Of a DNA stretch of 64,000 bases, positions 15,066 to 26,170 are shown piece after piece. Numbering within the stretch: the first letter of the stretch is position 1; every line of letters starts with the position of its first letter. The stretch is from Streptomyces sp. CB02414 (lineage in GTDB: Bacteria > Actinomycetota > Actinomycetes > Streptomycetales > Streptomycetaceae). The translations under genes and the position numbers were made by a program. The stretch is from contig NZ_LIPF01000008.1 of assembly GCF_001905385.1 (NCBI RefSeq), positions 124,001 to 188,000 of the forward strand, given 5' to 3'. The notes beneath the pieces were generated by a model that worked only from the letters and a program-made list of their open reading frames with translations, was not told where the DNA came from and searched no databases.

Positions 15066-16868
15066 ATGCGTCGCCCTGTCGCACGGAATCTGACGGTCCT
15101 GGCGGTATCGGCCGCCGTGGTGTCGGTGGGGGCGGCGGCGCCACCCGCCGCGCAGAGCAGACCCGCCGTCCCCAAGACCCCGGTCGCCGTCGGGTACGGC
15201 GGCGCGGTCGCCAGCGTCGACCCGGACGCCTCCGCCGCCGGCATCGAGGTGCTGCGCAAGGGCGGCAACGCCGTCGACGCGGCCGTGGCCACCGCGGCCG
15301 CCCTCGGCGTCACCGAGCCCTACTCCGCCGGCATCGGCGGGGGCGGCTACTTCGTCTACTACGACGCCGAGTCCCGTACCGTACGCACGATCGACGGCCG
15401 CGAGACCGCGCCGCTGAGCGCCGACGAGGACCTCTTCACGGAGAACGGCGAGCCCATCCCCTTCGCCGACGCCGTCAGCAGCGGCCTCGCCGTCGGCACC
15501 CCGGGCACGCCCGCCACCTGGCAGACCGCCCTGGACGAGTGGGGCAGCCGGAAGCTGTCCTCGGTGCTCAAGCCCGCCGAGCGCCTGGCCCGGCGCGGCT
15601 TCACCGTCGACGAGACCTTCCGCTCCCAGACCGCCGCCAACGAGCAGCGGTTCCGCTACTTCCCGGACACCGCCGAACTCTTCCTCCCCGGCGGCGAACT
15701 CCCCGTCGTCGGCTCCACGTTCAAGAACCCGGACCTCGCGCGCACCTACCGGGAACTCGGCCGCGAGGGCGTCGACGCGGTCTACCACGGCGAACTCGGC
15801 GAGGACATCGTCGACACCGTGGGCGAGCCGCCCGTCGACCCGGAATCCGGCTGGAACGCCCGCTCCGGCGACCTCACCGCCAAGGACCTCGCGGCCTACG
15901 AGACCAAGCTCCAGGCGCCCACGCGCACCTCGTACCGCGGCCTGAACGTCTACTCCATCGCCCCCTCCTCCTCCGGCGGCACCACGGTCGGCGAGGCCCT
16001 CAACATCCTGGAGCGCACCGACCTCTCCAAGGCCAGCAAGGCCCGCTACCTGCACCGCTTCATCGAGGCGAGCCGCATCGCCTTCGCCGACCGCGGCCGC
16101 TGGGTCGGCGACCCGGCCTTCGAGGACGTACCGACGAAGGAACTGCTGTCGCAGCGGTACGCCGACTCGCGCGCGTGCCTGATCAAGGACGACGCGGTCC
16201 TCACCAGCCCCCTCGCACCCGGCGACCCCCGCGATCCCGCCCCCTGCGCGGACGGCGGCACAGCGGCGCCGACGACGTACGAGGGCGAGAGCACCACGCA
16301 CCTGACCGTGGCCGACAAGTGGGGGAACGTCGTCGCCTACACGCTCACCATCGAGCAGACCGGCGGCAGCGGCATCACCGTGCCCGGCCGGGGCTTCCTG
16401 CTCAACAACGAGCTGACCGACTTCTCCTTCGCCCCCGCCAACCCGGCAGTCCACGACCCGAACCTGCCCGGCCCTGGAAAGCGCCCGCGCTCCTCCATCG
16501 CGCCGACGATCGTGCTGGATCAGCATTACAAGCCGGTCGTGGCCGTCGGTTCGCCCGGCGGCGCCACCATCATCACCACCGTGCTCCAGACCCTCACCGG
16601 CGTCATCGACCGCGGCCTCCCGCTGGTCGACGCGATCGCCGCCCCGCGCGCCAGCCAGCGCAACGCCGCCCGGACCGATCTCGAACCCGGCCTCTACGAC
16701 AGTGGCCTGCGGGAGGAACTGGAGGCCATCGGGCACTCCTTCAATCGCAACCCCGAGATCGGCGCGGCGACCGGCGTACAGCGGCTGCCGGACGGCAAGT
16801 GGCTGGCCGCCGCCGAGAAGGAACGACGCGGCGGCGGGTCGGCGATGGTCGTCAGGCCGGTCCGCTAG
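15066..16868 (+). CDS. ggt: Gamma-glutamyltransferase, secreted
   Basis: A 600-residue Ntn hydrolase precursor. Residues 1-30 are a signal peptide (MRRPVARNLTVLAVSAAVVS), then the large-subunit part with GGNAVDAAVATAAALGVTEPYSAGIGGGGYF. The autocleavage site is GESTTHLTVADKWGNVVAY; the first catalytic Thr is near residue 410. The small-subunit part has GFLLNNELTDFSF and KRPRSSIAPTIVL, then GSPGGATIITTVLQ. It hydrolyses or transfers the gamma-glutamyl group of glutathione and related compounds outside the membrane. GGAGG lies five bases before ATG 15066. The stop is only 3 bp from the convergent clpC-like stop. Confidence 0.94.
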   Translation: MRRPVARNLTVLAVSAAVVSVGAAAPPAAQSRPAVPKTPVAVGYGGAVASVDPDASAAGIEVLRKGGNAVDAAVATAAALGVTEPYSAGIGGGGYFVYYDAESRTVRTIDGRETAPLSADEDLFTENGEPIPFADAVSSGLAVGTPGTPATWQTALDEWGSRKLSSVLKPAERLARRGFTVDETFRSQTAANEQRFRYFPDTAELFLPGGELPVVGSTFKNPDLARTYRELGREGVDAVYHGELGEDIVDTVGEPPVDPESGWNARSGDLTAKDLAAYETKLQAPTRTSYRGLNVYSIAPSSSGGTTVGEALNILERTDLSKASKARYLHRFIEASRIAFADRGRWVGDPAFEDVPTKELLSQRYADSRACLIKDDAVLTSPLAPGDPRDPAPCADGGTAAPTTYEGESTTHLTVADKWGNVVAYTLTIEQTGGSGITVPGRGFLLNNELTDFSFAPANPAVHDPNLPGPGKRPRSSIAPTIVLDQHYKPVVAVGSPGGATIITTVLQTLTGVIDRGLPLVDAIAAPRASQRNAARTDLEPGLYDSGLREELEAIGHSFNRNPEIGAATGVQRLPDGKWLAAAEKERRGGGSAMVVRPVR

Positions 16869-16871
16869 ACC

Positions 16872-19400
<2,529 letters not shown>

Positions 19401-20156
19401 CGTGTACGGACCTCCGCTGCATCGCTGTCGACGTGCCGGGGCCGGGTAACCCGGTCGGGGCGCGGTCATGCCCAACATGACACGTTCTGCTCCGGCGGGC
19501 ATGTCCGGCAACCCGGGCGGGCGGAGGGCCTCGCGGCCGGGCGCGTGGCGTGGTGGGAGGGGGCTGCGGGCGCCCTGTGCGGGGCGGCGGACGCCGTGTG
19601 CCGGGTTGGGCGGGGCTCGTCTGTTCCTGGGGCGTGGCGTCCGACTTGCCCCGGGGCGCGGGGATCATCCCTCCCGGGCTCACGTGGCTGTCCCACGCGG
19701 AGGTACGAATCCGTCTCGCGCCGGGGCATCCGGCCGCCCCCTCGGGGCAACGGCGCAGGCTCCCGCCTGGGCCGTGGTGGTGCCGGGCCCCGGGAGGGGT
19801 GGGGCTGGGGTCGTGTGTCGGGGGTGCGGTGCTGGGTCCTGTGTTCGGTCCGCGGGCGCGTCTACCGCGTCACGGCGTTGCGTCTGGTTTCGGCCGTGGG
19901 GTCGGGTCTGCTGTCGGTCGTGGTGCTGCGTCCCGTACCGCCCCGTGGGCGGGTCTCCTGCTGGCCCACGAGGCTGCGCCCTGCCCCGGCCGTGGTGCGC
20001 GTCCCGCATCGGAGGCACGGTGCTGGGTCCCTCGCCGAGCCCCCGGTGCTGCGCCCCTCACCGGGGCCATGGTGTCGCGCCCCGCCCCGGGGGCCACGGG
20101 GCCGCTTCCGCCCCTGGCCCTCGTGGGATCCTCGCGGCGCCCGGCCCCCGGCGTCG
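19401..20156. other. Gene-free GC-rich intergenic stretch with imperfect repeats
   Basis: No supported gene. Open frames here are arginine/glycine/proline-rich on both strands, as expected from base composition. The 12-mer GGTGCTG(G/C)G(T/C)CC recurs near 19828, 19922, 20019 and 20045, so the area has decayed tandem-repeat character. The clpC-like promoter should lie near 19401-19500. Confidence 0.6.
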
Positions 20157-20933
20157 TCAGAGGCCGTCCCGGGACGTCAGCACGCGGGGGCCGGCGTCCG
20201 TGATCGCCACCGTGTGTTCCACGTGGGCCGCCCGCGAGCCGTCGTTGGTGAGCAGGGTCCAGCCGTCCGGGGCCGGGTGGTAGTCGTCCCGGCCGCTGCT
20301 GATCAGCATCGGCTCGATGGCGATGACCATGCCGTGCCGCAGGGGGAGCCCGCGCCCCGGCCGCCCCTCGTTGGGTACCCCCGGGTCCTCGTGCATGTGA
20401 CGGCCGATGCCGTGGCCGCCGAAGTCCTCCATGATGCCGTAGCCCGCCGACCGGCACACCGTGCCGATGGCGTGCGCGATGTCGCCGACGCGGTTGCCGA
20501 CGACGGCCGCCCCGATGCCCGCCGCGAGGGCGCGCTCGGCGGTCTCGATCAGCGTCACGTCCGCCGCGCGCGGGGTGCCCACGATGAAGCTGACCGCCGA
20601 GTCACCGGCCCAGCCGTCCAGCGTCGCCCCGCAGTCGACCGAGACCAGGTCGCCGTCGCGCAGCCGGTAGCCGTCGGGGATGCCGTGCACGATCGCGTCG
20701 TTCACCGACGCGCAGATGACACCGGGGAAGGGCGTCGGCGCGAAGGAGGGCCGGTAGCCGAGGAACGGCGACCCGGCGCCCGCCTCCCGCAGCACCTCAC
20801 GTGCCACCGCGTCCAGCTCCAGCAGGGACACGCCCACGTCCGCCGCCTTCCGTACGGCGGTCAGGGCGCGCGCGACGACCTGGCCGGCCGCGTGCATGGC
20901 GTCGATCGATGTGTCTGTCTTCAGTTCCACCAT
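20157..20933 (-). CDS. map: Type I methionine aminopeptidase
   Basis: A 258-residue enzyme that removes the initiator Met from nascent proteins. Metal ligands are visible: Asp in SVDCGATLDGWAGDSAVSF (two Asp), His in GGHGIGRHMHEDP, Glu in AIEPML, and Glu in HVEHTVAI. The substrate His sits in NDAIVHGIPDG. ATG 20933 fits a leaderless transcript: a TATAGT -10 box lies 7 nt upstream on the minus strand and overlaps the palindrome ATACCGGTAT. It is divergent from a small XRE-type regulator with only 64 bp between the two starts. Streptomyces usually has several map genes; the pairing with this regulator suggests a specialised, regulated copy. Confidence 0.93.
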   Translation of the reverse strand: MVELKTDTSIDAMHAAGQVVARALTAVRKAADVGVSLLELDAVAREVLREAGAGSPFLGYRPSFAPTPFPGVICASVNDAIVHGIPDGYRLRDGDLVSVDCGATLDGWAGDSAVSFIVGTPRAADVTLIETAERALAAGIGAAVVGNRVGDIAHAIGTVCRSAGYGIMEDFGGHGIGRHMHEDPGVPNEGRPGRGLPLRHGMVIAIEPMLISSGRDDYHPAPDGWTLLTNDGSRAAHVEHTVAITDAGPRVLTSRDGL

Positions 20934-20940
20934 GCCAATT

Positions 20941-20990
20941 ACTATACCGGTATTTGAATTGGAGCGGTCGCGCGGGACCGGTATTAGAAT
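20941..20990. promoter_or_regulatory. Divergent leaderless promoters with paired operators between map and XRE regulator
   Basis: The word ACCGGTATTNGAAT occurs twice in the same orientation, at 20946-20959 and 20977-20990, exactly 31 bp apart (three helical turns). The first copy extends to the palindrome ATACCGGTAT (20944-20953) and overlaps a minus-strand -10 TATAGT (20946-20941), 7 nt before the map ATG. The second overlaps a plus-strand -10 TAGAAT (20985-20990), 7 nt before the regulator ATG. Binding at both sites would silence both genes. Confidence 0.7.
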
Positions 20991-20997
20991 GACGGGC

Positions 20998-21252
20998 ATG
21001 GTGCGCACCCCCCTGACCCCCGAAGAGCGCGAGCGCGGCGAACAGCTCGGCCGCCTGCTCCGCGCGGCCCGCGGCGAACGGAGCATGACGGAGGTCGCCG
21101 CCGTTGCCGGCGTCTCCGCCGAGACCCTGCGCAAGATCGAGACCGGCCGGGCACCCACGCCCGCGTTCTTCACCGTGGCCGCGCTGGCCGGCGCGCTGGG
21201 GCTGTCCATGGACGACCTGGTCGGGAGGTGCGAGCCCGCGGCGGCGGCCTGA
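20998..21252 (+). CDS. Small XRE-family transcriptional regulator
   Basis: An 84-residue single-domain helix-turn-helix protein. The XRE domain spans residues about 13-70 with SMTEVAAVAGVSAETLRKIETGRAPTPAFFTVAALAGALGLSMDDL. There is no sensor domain. ATG 20998 has no ribosome site but a TAGAAT -10 box 7 nt upstream, so the mRNA is probably leaderless. It is divergent from map and almost certainly binds the two ACCGGTATT repeats in the gap, regulating both itself and map; this is inference from layout. Confidence 0.88.
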   Translation: MVRTPLTPEERERGEQLGRLLRAARGERSMTEVAAVAGVSAETLRKIETGRAPTPAFFTVAALAGALGLSMDDLVGRCEPAAAA

Positions 21253-21350
21253 GGCTCCCGCACTCACCCACAGGAGTGCGAAACGCGATCGACACCGCGC
21301 CTTGACGACGATGGTCTTGGCAAGCCCCTCCAGCCAGGCTTACGTTCGTC

Positions 21351-21379
21351 CCTCTACGGCCGCTCTACGGGCGTAGAGG
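21351..21379. promoter_or_regulatory. Candidate operator: three CTCTACG half-sites upstream of the pyrimidine operon
   Basis: CTCTACGG occurs as a direct repeat at 21352 and 21363 (11 bp apart) and is followed by the inverted copy CGTAGAG at 21372-21378, so the outer copies form a CCTCTACG-N13-CGTAGAGG dyad. It ends 37 bp before the ureidopropionase start. PucR encoded at 23594 is the obvious candidate binder, by inference. Confidence 0.5.
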
Positions 21380-21415
21380 CTCTGACGTCGTGACGTCGTG
21401 TCGAAGGAGCAGCTC

Positions 21416-22258
21416 ATGGCCAACGTCGTACGCGCCGCTCTGGTCCAGGCCACCTGGACCGGCGACACCGAGTCCATGGTGGCGAAACACGAGGAGCACG
21501 CCCGCGAGGCCGCCCGGCGGGGCGCCCGGGTCATCGGCTTCCAGGAAGTCTTCAACGCCCCCTACTTCTGCCAGGTCCAGGACCCCGAGCACTACCGCTG
21601 GGCCGAACCCGTGCCCGACGGCCCGACCACCCGCCGCATGCAGGCCCTCGCCCGTGAGACCGGCATGGTGATCGTCGTCCCCGTCTTCGAGGTCGAGCAG
21701 TCCGGCTTCTACTACAACACCGCGGCCGTGATCGACGCCGACGGCACCGTCCTCGGCACGTACCGCAAGCACCACATCCCGCAGGTCAAGGGCTTCTGGG
21801 AGAAGTTCTACTTCCGCCCCGGCAACCTCGGCTGGCCCGTCTTCGACACCGCCGTCGGCAAGGTCGGCGTCTACATCTGCTACGACCGGCACTTCCCGGA
21901 GGGCTGGCGCCAACTCGGCCTCGGCGGCGCCCAGCTCGTCTACAACCCCTCCGCCACCCACCGCGGCCTCTCCGCCCACCTGTGGCGGCTGGAGCAGCCC
22001 GCGGCGGCCGTCGCCAACGAGTACTTCGTCGCCGCGATCAACCGGGTCGGCCAGGAGGAGTACGGCGACAACGACTTCTACGGCACGTCGTACTTCGTCG
22101 ACCCGCGCGGCCAGTTCGTCGGGGACGTCGCCAGCGACACCAAGGAGGAACTCGTCGTCCGCGACCTGGACTTCGACCTCATCGAGCAGGTGCGGCAGCA
22201 GTGGGCCTTCTACCGCGACCGCCGCCCCGACGCCTACGAAGGGCTGGTGCAGCCGTGA
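21416..22258 (+). CDS. Beta-ureidopropionase-like nitrilase-superfamily amidohydrolase, copy 1
   Basis: A 280-residue carbon-nitrogen hydrolase. The Glu-Lys-Cys triad is visible: Glu in GFQEVFNAPYF (about 43), Lys in GTYRKHHIPQVKGFWEKFYF (about 119), Cys in VGVYICYDRHFPEG (about 157). The sequence closely matches N-carbamoyl-beta-alanine/N-carbamyl-amino-acid amidohydrolases, releasing CO2 and ammonia from ring-opened pyrimidines or hydantoins. AAGGAG precedes ATG 21416 by about 7 nt; a longer GTG start at 21398 is less likely. Its stop overlaps the next gene as GTGA. It is a close paralogue of the gene at 25295-26137, with long identical stretches such as PQV-GFWEKFYFRPGN. Confidence 0.9.
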   Translation: MANVVRAALVQATWTGDTESMVAKHEEHAREAARRGARVIGFQEVFNAPYFCQVQDPEHYRWAEPVPDGPTTRRMQALARETGMVIVVPVFEVEQSGFYYNTAAVIDADGTVLGTYRKHHIPQVKGFWEKFYFRPGNLGWPVFDTAVGKVGVYICYDRHFPEGWRQLGLGGAQLVYNPSATHRGLSAHLWRLEQPAAAVANEYFVAAINRVGQEEYGDNDFYGTSYFVDPRGQFVGDVASDTKEELVVRDLDFDLIEQVRQQWAFYRDRRPDAYEGLVQP

Positions 22259-23538
22259 CCAAGGACCTCTACGCCCGGCACCGCTCCGTCCTGCCCGACT
22301 GGCTCGCCCTCTACTACGAGGACCCGCTGGAGATCACCCACGGCGAGGGACGGCACGTCTGGGACTCCGCCGGCAACAAGTACCTCGACTTCTTCGGCGG
22401 CATCCTCACCACGATGACCGCGCACGCCCTGCCCGAGGTGACCAAGGCGGTCAGCGAGCAGGCCGGGCGGATCATCCACTCCTCGACCCTGTACCTCAAC
22501 CGGCCCATGGTCGAACTCGCCGAACGGATCGCCCACGTCTCCGGCATCCCGGACGCCCGCGTCTTCTTCACCACCTCCGGCACCGAGGCCAACGACACCG
22601 CCCTGCTGCTCGCCACCGCCTACCGGCGCAGCAACACCGTCCTGGCGATGCGCAACAGCTACCACGGCCGCAGCTTCAGCTCCGTCGGCATCACCGGCAA
22701 CCGGAGCTGGTCCCCGAGCTCGCTCTCCCCGCTCCAGACGCTCTACGTCCACGGCGGCGTCCGCACCCGCGGCCCCTACGCCCACCTCGACGACCGCGAC
22801 TTCATCGACGCCTGCGTCGCCGACCTGTTGGACATCCTCGGCCACACCCGCCCGCCCGCCGCGCTGATCGCCGAACCCGTCCAGGGCGTCGGCGGCTTCA
22901 CCTCCCCGCCGGACGGCCTGTACGCGGCCTTCCGGGAGGTGCTGCACGAGCGGGGCATCCTGTGGATCGCCGACGAGGTGCAGACCGGCTGGGGCCGCAC
23001 CGGCGAGCACTTCTGGGGCTGGCAGGCCCACTCACGCAGCGGCCCGCCGGACATCGTGACCTTCGCCAAGGGCATCGGCAACGGCATGTCGGTCGGCGGC
23101 GTCATCGCCCGCGCCGAGATCATGAACTGCCTCGACGCCAACAGCATCTCCACCTTCGGCGGCACCCAGGTCACCATGGCCGCCGGCCTCGCCAACCTCA
23201 ACTACCTCCTGGAGCACGACCTCCAGGGCAACGCCCGGCGCGTCGGCGGACTGCTCATCGAACGGCTGCGGGCCGTCGCCGCCCAGGTGCCGCACGTACG
23301 GGAGGTGCGCGGACGCGGGCTGATGATCGGCGTCGAGCTGACCCGGCCCGGCACCGACGAGGCCGCCCCCGAGGCGGCGTCCGCCGTCCTGGAGGAGGCC
23401 CGCGCGGGCGGGCTGCTCGTCGGCAAGGGCGGCGGCCACAGCACCAGCGTCCTGCGCGTCGCCCCGCCGCTGTCCCTCACCGTCGCGGAGGCCGAGGAGG
23501 GCGCGGCGATCCTCGAACGCGCCCTGCGCAACATCTGA
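22255..23538 (+). CDS. Class III PLP-dependent aminotransferase
   Basis: A 427-residue class III aminotransferase, full length. It has FTTSGTEANDTALLLATAYR, SYHGRSFSS, IAEPVQGVGGFTSPP, WIADEVQTGWGRTG (Asp for PLP) and the Schiff-base Lys in TFAKGIGNGMSVGGV. By context it moves the amino group of beta-alanine or a similar beta-amino acid released by the ureidopropionase to pyruvate or 2-oxoglutarate. The GTG start at 22255 overlaps the upstream stop, so the two genes are translationally coupled. Cytoplasmic. The AGXT2/beta-alanine type is inferred; a related omega-amino-acid substrate is possible. Confidence 0.9.
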   Translation: MTKDLYARHRSVLPDWLALYYEDPLEITHGEGRHVWDSAGNKYLDFFGGILTTMTAHALPEVTKAVSEQAGRIIHSSTLYLNRPMVELAERIAHVSGIPDARVFFTTSGTEANDTALLLATAYRRSNTVLAMRNSYHGRSFSSVGITGNRSWSPSSLSPLQTLYVHGGVRTRGPYAHLDDRDFIDACVADLLDILGHTRPPAALIAEPVQGVGGFTSPPDGLYAAFREVLHERGILWIADEVQTGWGRTGEHFWGWQAHSRSGPPDIVTFAKGIGNGMSVGGVIARAEIMNCLDANSISTFGGTQVTMAAGLANLNYLLEHDLQGNARRVGGLLIERLRAVAAQVPHVREVRGRGLMIGVELTRPGTDEAAPEAASAVLEEARAGGLLVGKGGGHSTSVLRVAPPLSLTVAEAEEGAAILERALRNI

Positions 23539-23593
23539 CGCACGCGCCCGCACCACACCCGACAGCCGCGTCCCGAGCCGAGGAGGCGCCGCC

Positions 23594-25192
23594 ATGACCA
23601 CCACCCGGTACCGGGACCAGCACTGGGAACCCGCCCTGTCGGTCCGCCAGGTCCTCGGCCTGGAGCGGGTGCTCGCCGGGCAGCCCGAAGTGGTGGCCGG
23701 CGCCCACCGGCTCGACCGGCCCGTGCGCTGGGTGCACGTCGCCGAGGCGGCCGACGTCGGCGTGATGCTCAGCGGCGGCGAGATGGTCCTCACCACCGGG
23801 GTGCTGCTCGCCGGCGACGAGGACAAGCAGGGCGAGTACGTCCGCTCCCTGCACCGCGCCGAGGCCTCGGCCGTCGTGCTGGGCCTCGGCCGGGCCTTCC
23901 CCGCCCCGCCCGACGGGATGCGCGCGACGGCCGAGCGATGCGGACTGCCCATGGTCGTCCTGCACCGGCCCTTCCCCTTCGCCGAACTCACCGAGGAGGT
24001 CCAGTCCCGGCTGCTGCGGCGCAAGTACGCCGCCGTCAGCCTCTCCGAGGCCGTACGCACCGAACTGACCGGCCTGATCACCGCCGGCGCCCCCGTGCAG
24101 CGCCTGCTCGACGAGGTGGCCCGGCACGGCGGCTGCCCCGTCGTCGTCACCAACCTCGCCCACCGCGTCCTCGCCACGGCGGGGGAGCGGGCGGCCGTCG
24201 ACGACGTGCTGCGGGACTGGGAGCGCATCGCCCGCCAGGCCGGTGCCGGGTCGGCCGACGGCTGGATCCGCGCCGACTTGAGCTGCCGCGGGGAACGCTG
24301 GGGCCGGCTGGTGCTGTGCGGCTACCGGGGCGAGAGGGCCGCCGGGCGCCTGCTCGCCGACCGGGCCGCCGAGGCACTGGTCCTGCACCGCATGCTCGCC
24401 GGTGACGGCACCCACGCCCGGACCTCCGGCGGCTCCTGGGACTCCTGGGCGGAGCAGTCCGCGCGGAGCCTGCTCACCGACCTGGTCACCGGCGCCGTAC
24501 CGGCACGGCAACTGCTGCCCCGGGCGCGGGCCGCCGGGCTGCCGGTCAACCGGCGGATCTTCGTCCCGCTGGTCGTACGCGGAGGTGAGCCCGCCCGCCT
24601 GGACCGCGTACTGCGGCTGCTCGGCCTGCCGGGGGTCGCCGCCGGGCTCGACGACGACCGCGCCGCCGTCCTGCTCAGTCTCGCCCCCGACCAGGACGCC
24701 AGGGCGCTCACCGCCCACCTCGCGGCCCGGCTGCGCTCCGAGCCGGAGGCGTCCCGCGCCGTGGTCGCGGCGGCCGACGCCCGCGCCTGGGACGATGTCC
24801 CCGCCGGCCTGCGCGAGGCCCGGCACGTCGCCGACGCCGTAGCCGACTCGGCGCCCGGCCTCGACCCGCCGCCCGTCGTACGGCTGCGCGACGTCCACCT
24901 GCGCGGACTGGTACGGCTGCTGCGCGACGACCCGCACGTGCAGTCCTTCGCCGAACGCGAGCTGGACGGGCTGCTCGCCGGCCCCGACGAGGATCTGCTC
25001 GCCGTCCTGCGCACCTACCTCGCCACCGGCCGCAACAAGTCCCGCACCGCCCAGCTCCACCACGTCTCCCGCCCCGCCCTCTACCGCCGCCTGGAAGCGA
25101 TACAGAGCCGGCTCGGCGTCGACCTGGACGACTTCGAGCAGGCCGCCTCCGTACACATCGCGCTCCTCGCCCACGACGCGCAACAGGGGTGA
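23594..25192 (+). CDS. PucR-family transcriptional regulator
   Basis: A 532-residue regulator. Residues about 15-135 form the PucR N-terminal domain (SVRQVLGLERVLAGQPEVVAGA, MVLTTGVLLAGDEDKQGEYVRS); the middle is a GGDEF-like CdaR region; residues about 465-525 are the C-terminal HTH_30 (YLATGRNKSRTAQLHHVSRPALYRRL, IQSRLGVDLDDFEQAASVHI). PucR proteins control purine, allantoin or pyrimidine breakdown. AGGAGG precedes ATG 23594. It lies between the two halves of the pyrimidine/hydantoin locus on the same strand; operator candidates flank it, CTCTACG sites before the first operon and GTGACACCGTGC repeats before the second. Confidence 0.92.
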   Translation: MTTTRYRDQHWEPALSVRQVLGLERVLAGQPEVVAGAHRLDRPVRWVHVAEAADVGVMLSGGEMVLTTGVLLAGDEDKQGEYVRSLHRAEASAVVLGLGRAFPAPPDGMRATAERCGLPMVVLHRPFPFAELTEEVQSRLLRRKYAAVSLSEAVRTELTGLITAGAPVQRLLDEVARHGGCPVVVTNLAHRVLATAGERAAVDDVLRDWERIARQAGAGSADGWIRADLSCRGERWGRLVLCGYRGERAAGRLLADRAAEALVLHRMLAGDGTHARTSGGSWDSWAEQSARSLLTDLVTGAVPARQLLPRARAAGLPVNRRIFVPLVVRGGEPARLDRVLRLLGLPGVAAGLDDDRAAVLLSLAPDQDARALTAHLAARLRSEPEASRAVVAAADARAWDDVPAGLREARHVADAVADSAPGLDPPPVVRLRDVHLRGLVRLLRDDPHVQSFAERELDGLLAGPDEDLLAVLRTYLATGRNKSRTAQLHHVSRPALYRRLEAIQSRLGVDLDDFEQAASVHIALLAHDAQQG

Positions 25193-25232
25193 CACCGTGC
25201 AATGCCCGACCCCATCAGACGTGACACCGTGC
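25189..25232. promoter_or_regulatory. Perfect 12-bp direct repeat GTGACACCGTGC, candidate operator
   Basis: GTGACACCGTGC is found at 25189-25200 and 25221-25232, 32 bp apart centre to centre, i.e. on the same face of the helix. The first copy overlaps the pucR stop codon; the second ends 62 bp before the second ureidopropionase gene. Likely the binding site controlling the 25295-30264 genes. Confidence 0.55.
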
Positions 25233-25294
25233 CACTCAGTCCCGCCGCCCGCCGCCCCTAATGTCGCCGTACACCGAGCGAGTGGAGGCCGAAG

Positions 25295-26137
25295 ATGAGC
25301 CGAGTGATCCGTGCCGCGCTCTTCCAGACCGCCTGGACGGGCGACAAGGAATCCATGATCCAGGTTCACGAGCAGGCGGTGCGCGACGCCGCCGCCCAGG
25401 GCGCACAAGTGCTGTGCTTCCAGGAACTGTTCTACGGACCGTACTTCTGCCAGGTCCAGGACCCCGAGTTCTACGCCTACGCCGAACGCGTCCCCGACGG
25501 CCCCATCGTCGAGCGCTTCCGGCGGCTCGCCCGCGAGCACGGCATCGTCCTGGTCCTCCCGATGTACGAGGAGGAGCAGCCCGGCGTCCTCTACAACACC
25601 GCCGCCGTCATCGACGCCGACGGCTCCTACCTCGGCAAGTACCGCAAGACGCACATCCCGCAGGTGCGCGGCTTCTGGGAGAAGTTCTACTTCCGCCCCG
25701 GCAACTCCGGCTGGCCGGTCTTCGACACCGCCGTCGGCAAGGTCGGCGTCTACATCTGCTACGACCGGCACTTCCCGGAGGGCTGGCGGGCGCTGGGTCT
25801 GGAAGGCGCCGAGATCGTCTTCAACCCGTCGGCCACCTCGCGCGGCCTGTCCGGCTACCTGTGGCAGCTGGAGCAGCCGGCGGCGGCCGTCGCCAACGAG
25901 TACTTCGTCGGCGCCATCAACCGCGTGGGCGTCGAGGAGTTGGGCGACAACGACTTCTACGGCACCTCGTACTTCGTCGACCCCGAGGCCCAGTTCGTCG
26001 GCGAGGTGGCGAGCGACAAGGAGACCGAACTTGTCGTCCGCGACCTCGACATGGGCAAGCTGCGCGAAGTCCGCGACCGCTGGCAGTTCTACCGCGACCG
26101 GGCGCCCGGCGCGTACTCGCCGCTGACCGCGCCCTGA
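25295..26137 (+). CDS. Beta-ureidopropionase-like nitrilase-superfamily amidohydrolase, copy 2
   Basis: A 280-residue carbon-nitrogen hydrolase with Glu in CFQELFYGPYF, Lys in GKYRKTHIPQVRGFWEKFYF and Cys in VGVYICYDRHFPEG. It should decarbamoylate N-carbamoyl-beta-alanine or N-carbamoyl amino acids. GGAGG sits six bases before ATG 25295. It is followed after 33 nt by dihydropyrimidinase, whose product it would use. It is the same length as the copy at 21416 and highly similar throughout, differing mainly in the first 130 residues and in GLSGYLWQLEQ versus GLSAHLWRLEQ. The two may differ in substrate or in the operator that controls them. Confidence 0.92.
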   Translation: MSRVIRAALFQTAWTGDKESMIQVHEQAVRDAAAQGAQVLCFQELFYGPYFCQVQDPEFYAYAERVPDGPIVERFRRLAREHGIVLVLPMYEEEQPGVLYNTAAVIDADGSYLGKYRKTHIPQVRGFWEKFYFRPGNSGWPVFDTAVGKVGVYICYDRHFPEGWRALGLEGAEIVFNPSATSRGLSGYLWQLEQPAAAVANEYFVGAINRVGVEELGDNDFYGTSYFVDPEAQFVGEVASDKETELVVRDLDMGKLREVRDRWQFYRDRAPGAYSPLTAP

Positions 26138-26170
26138 CCGGGCGGGGCCCCGACAGGAGGGAAGAGCAGC

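Noticed and set aside
19468..20283. Open frames in the gap between the clpC-like gene and map
   Set aside because: Arg/Gly/Pro-rich on both strands, no start context and no recognised domain.
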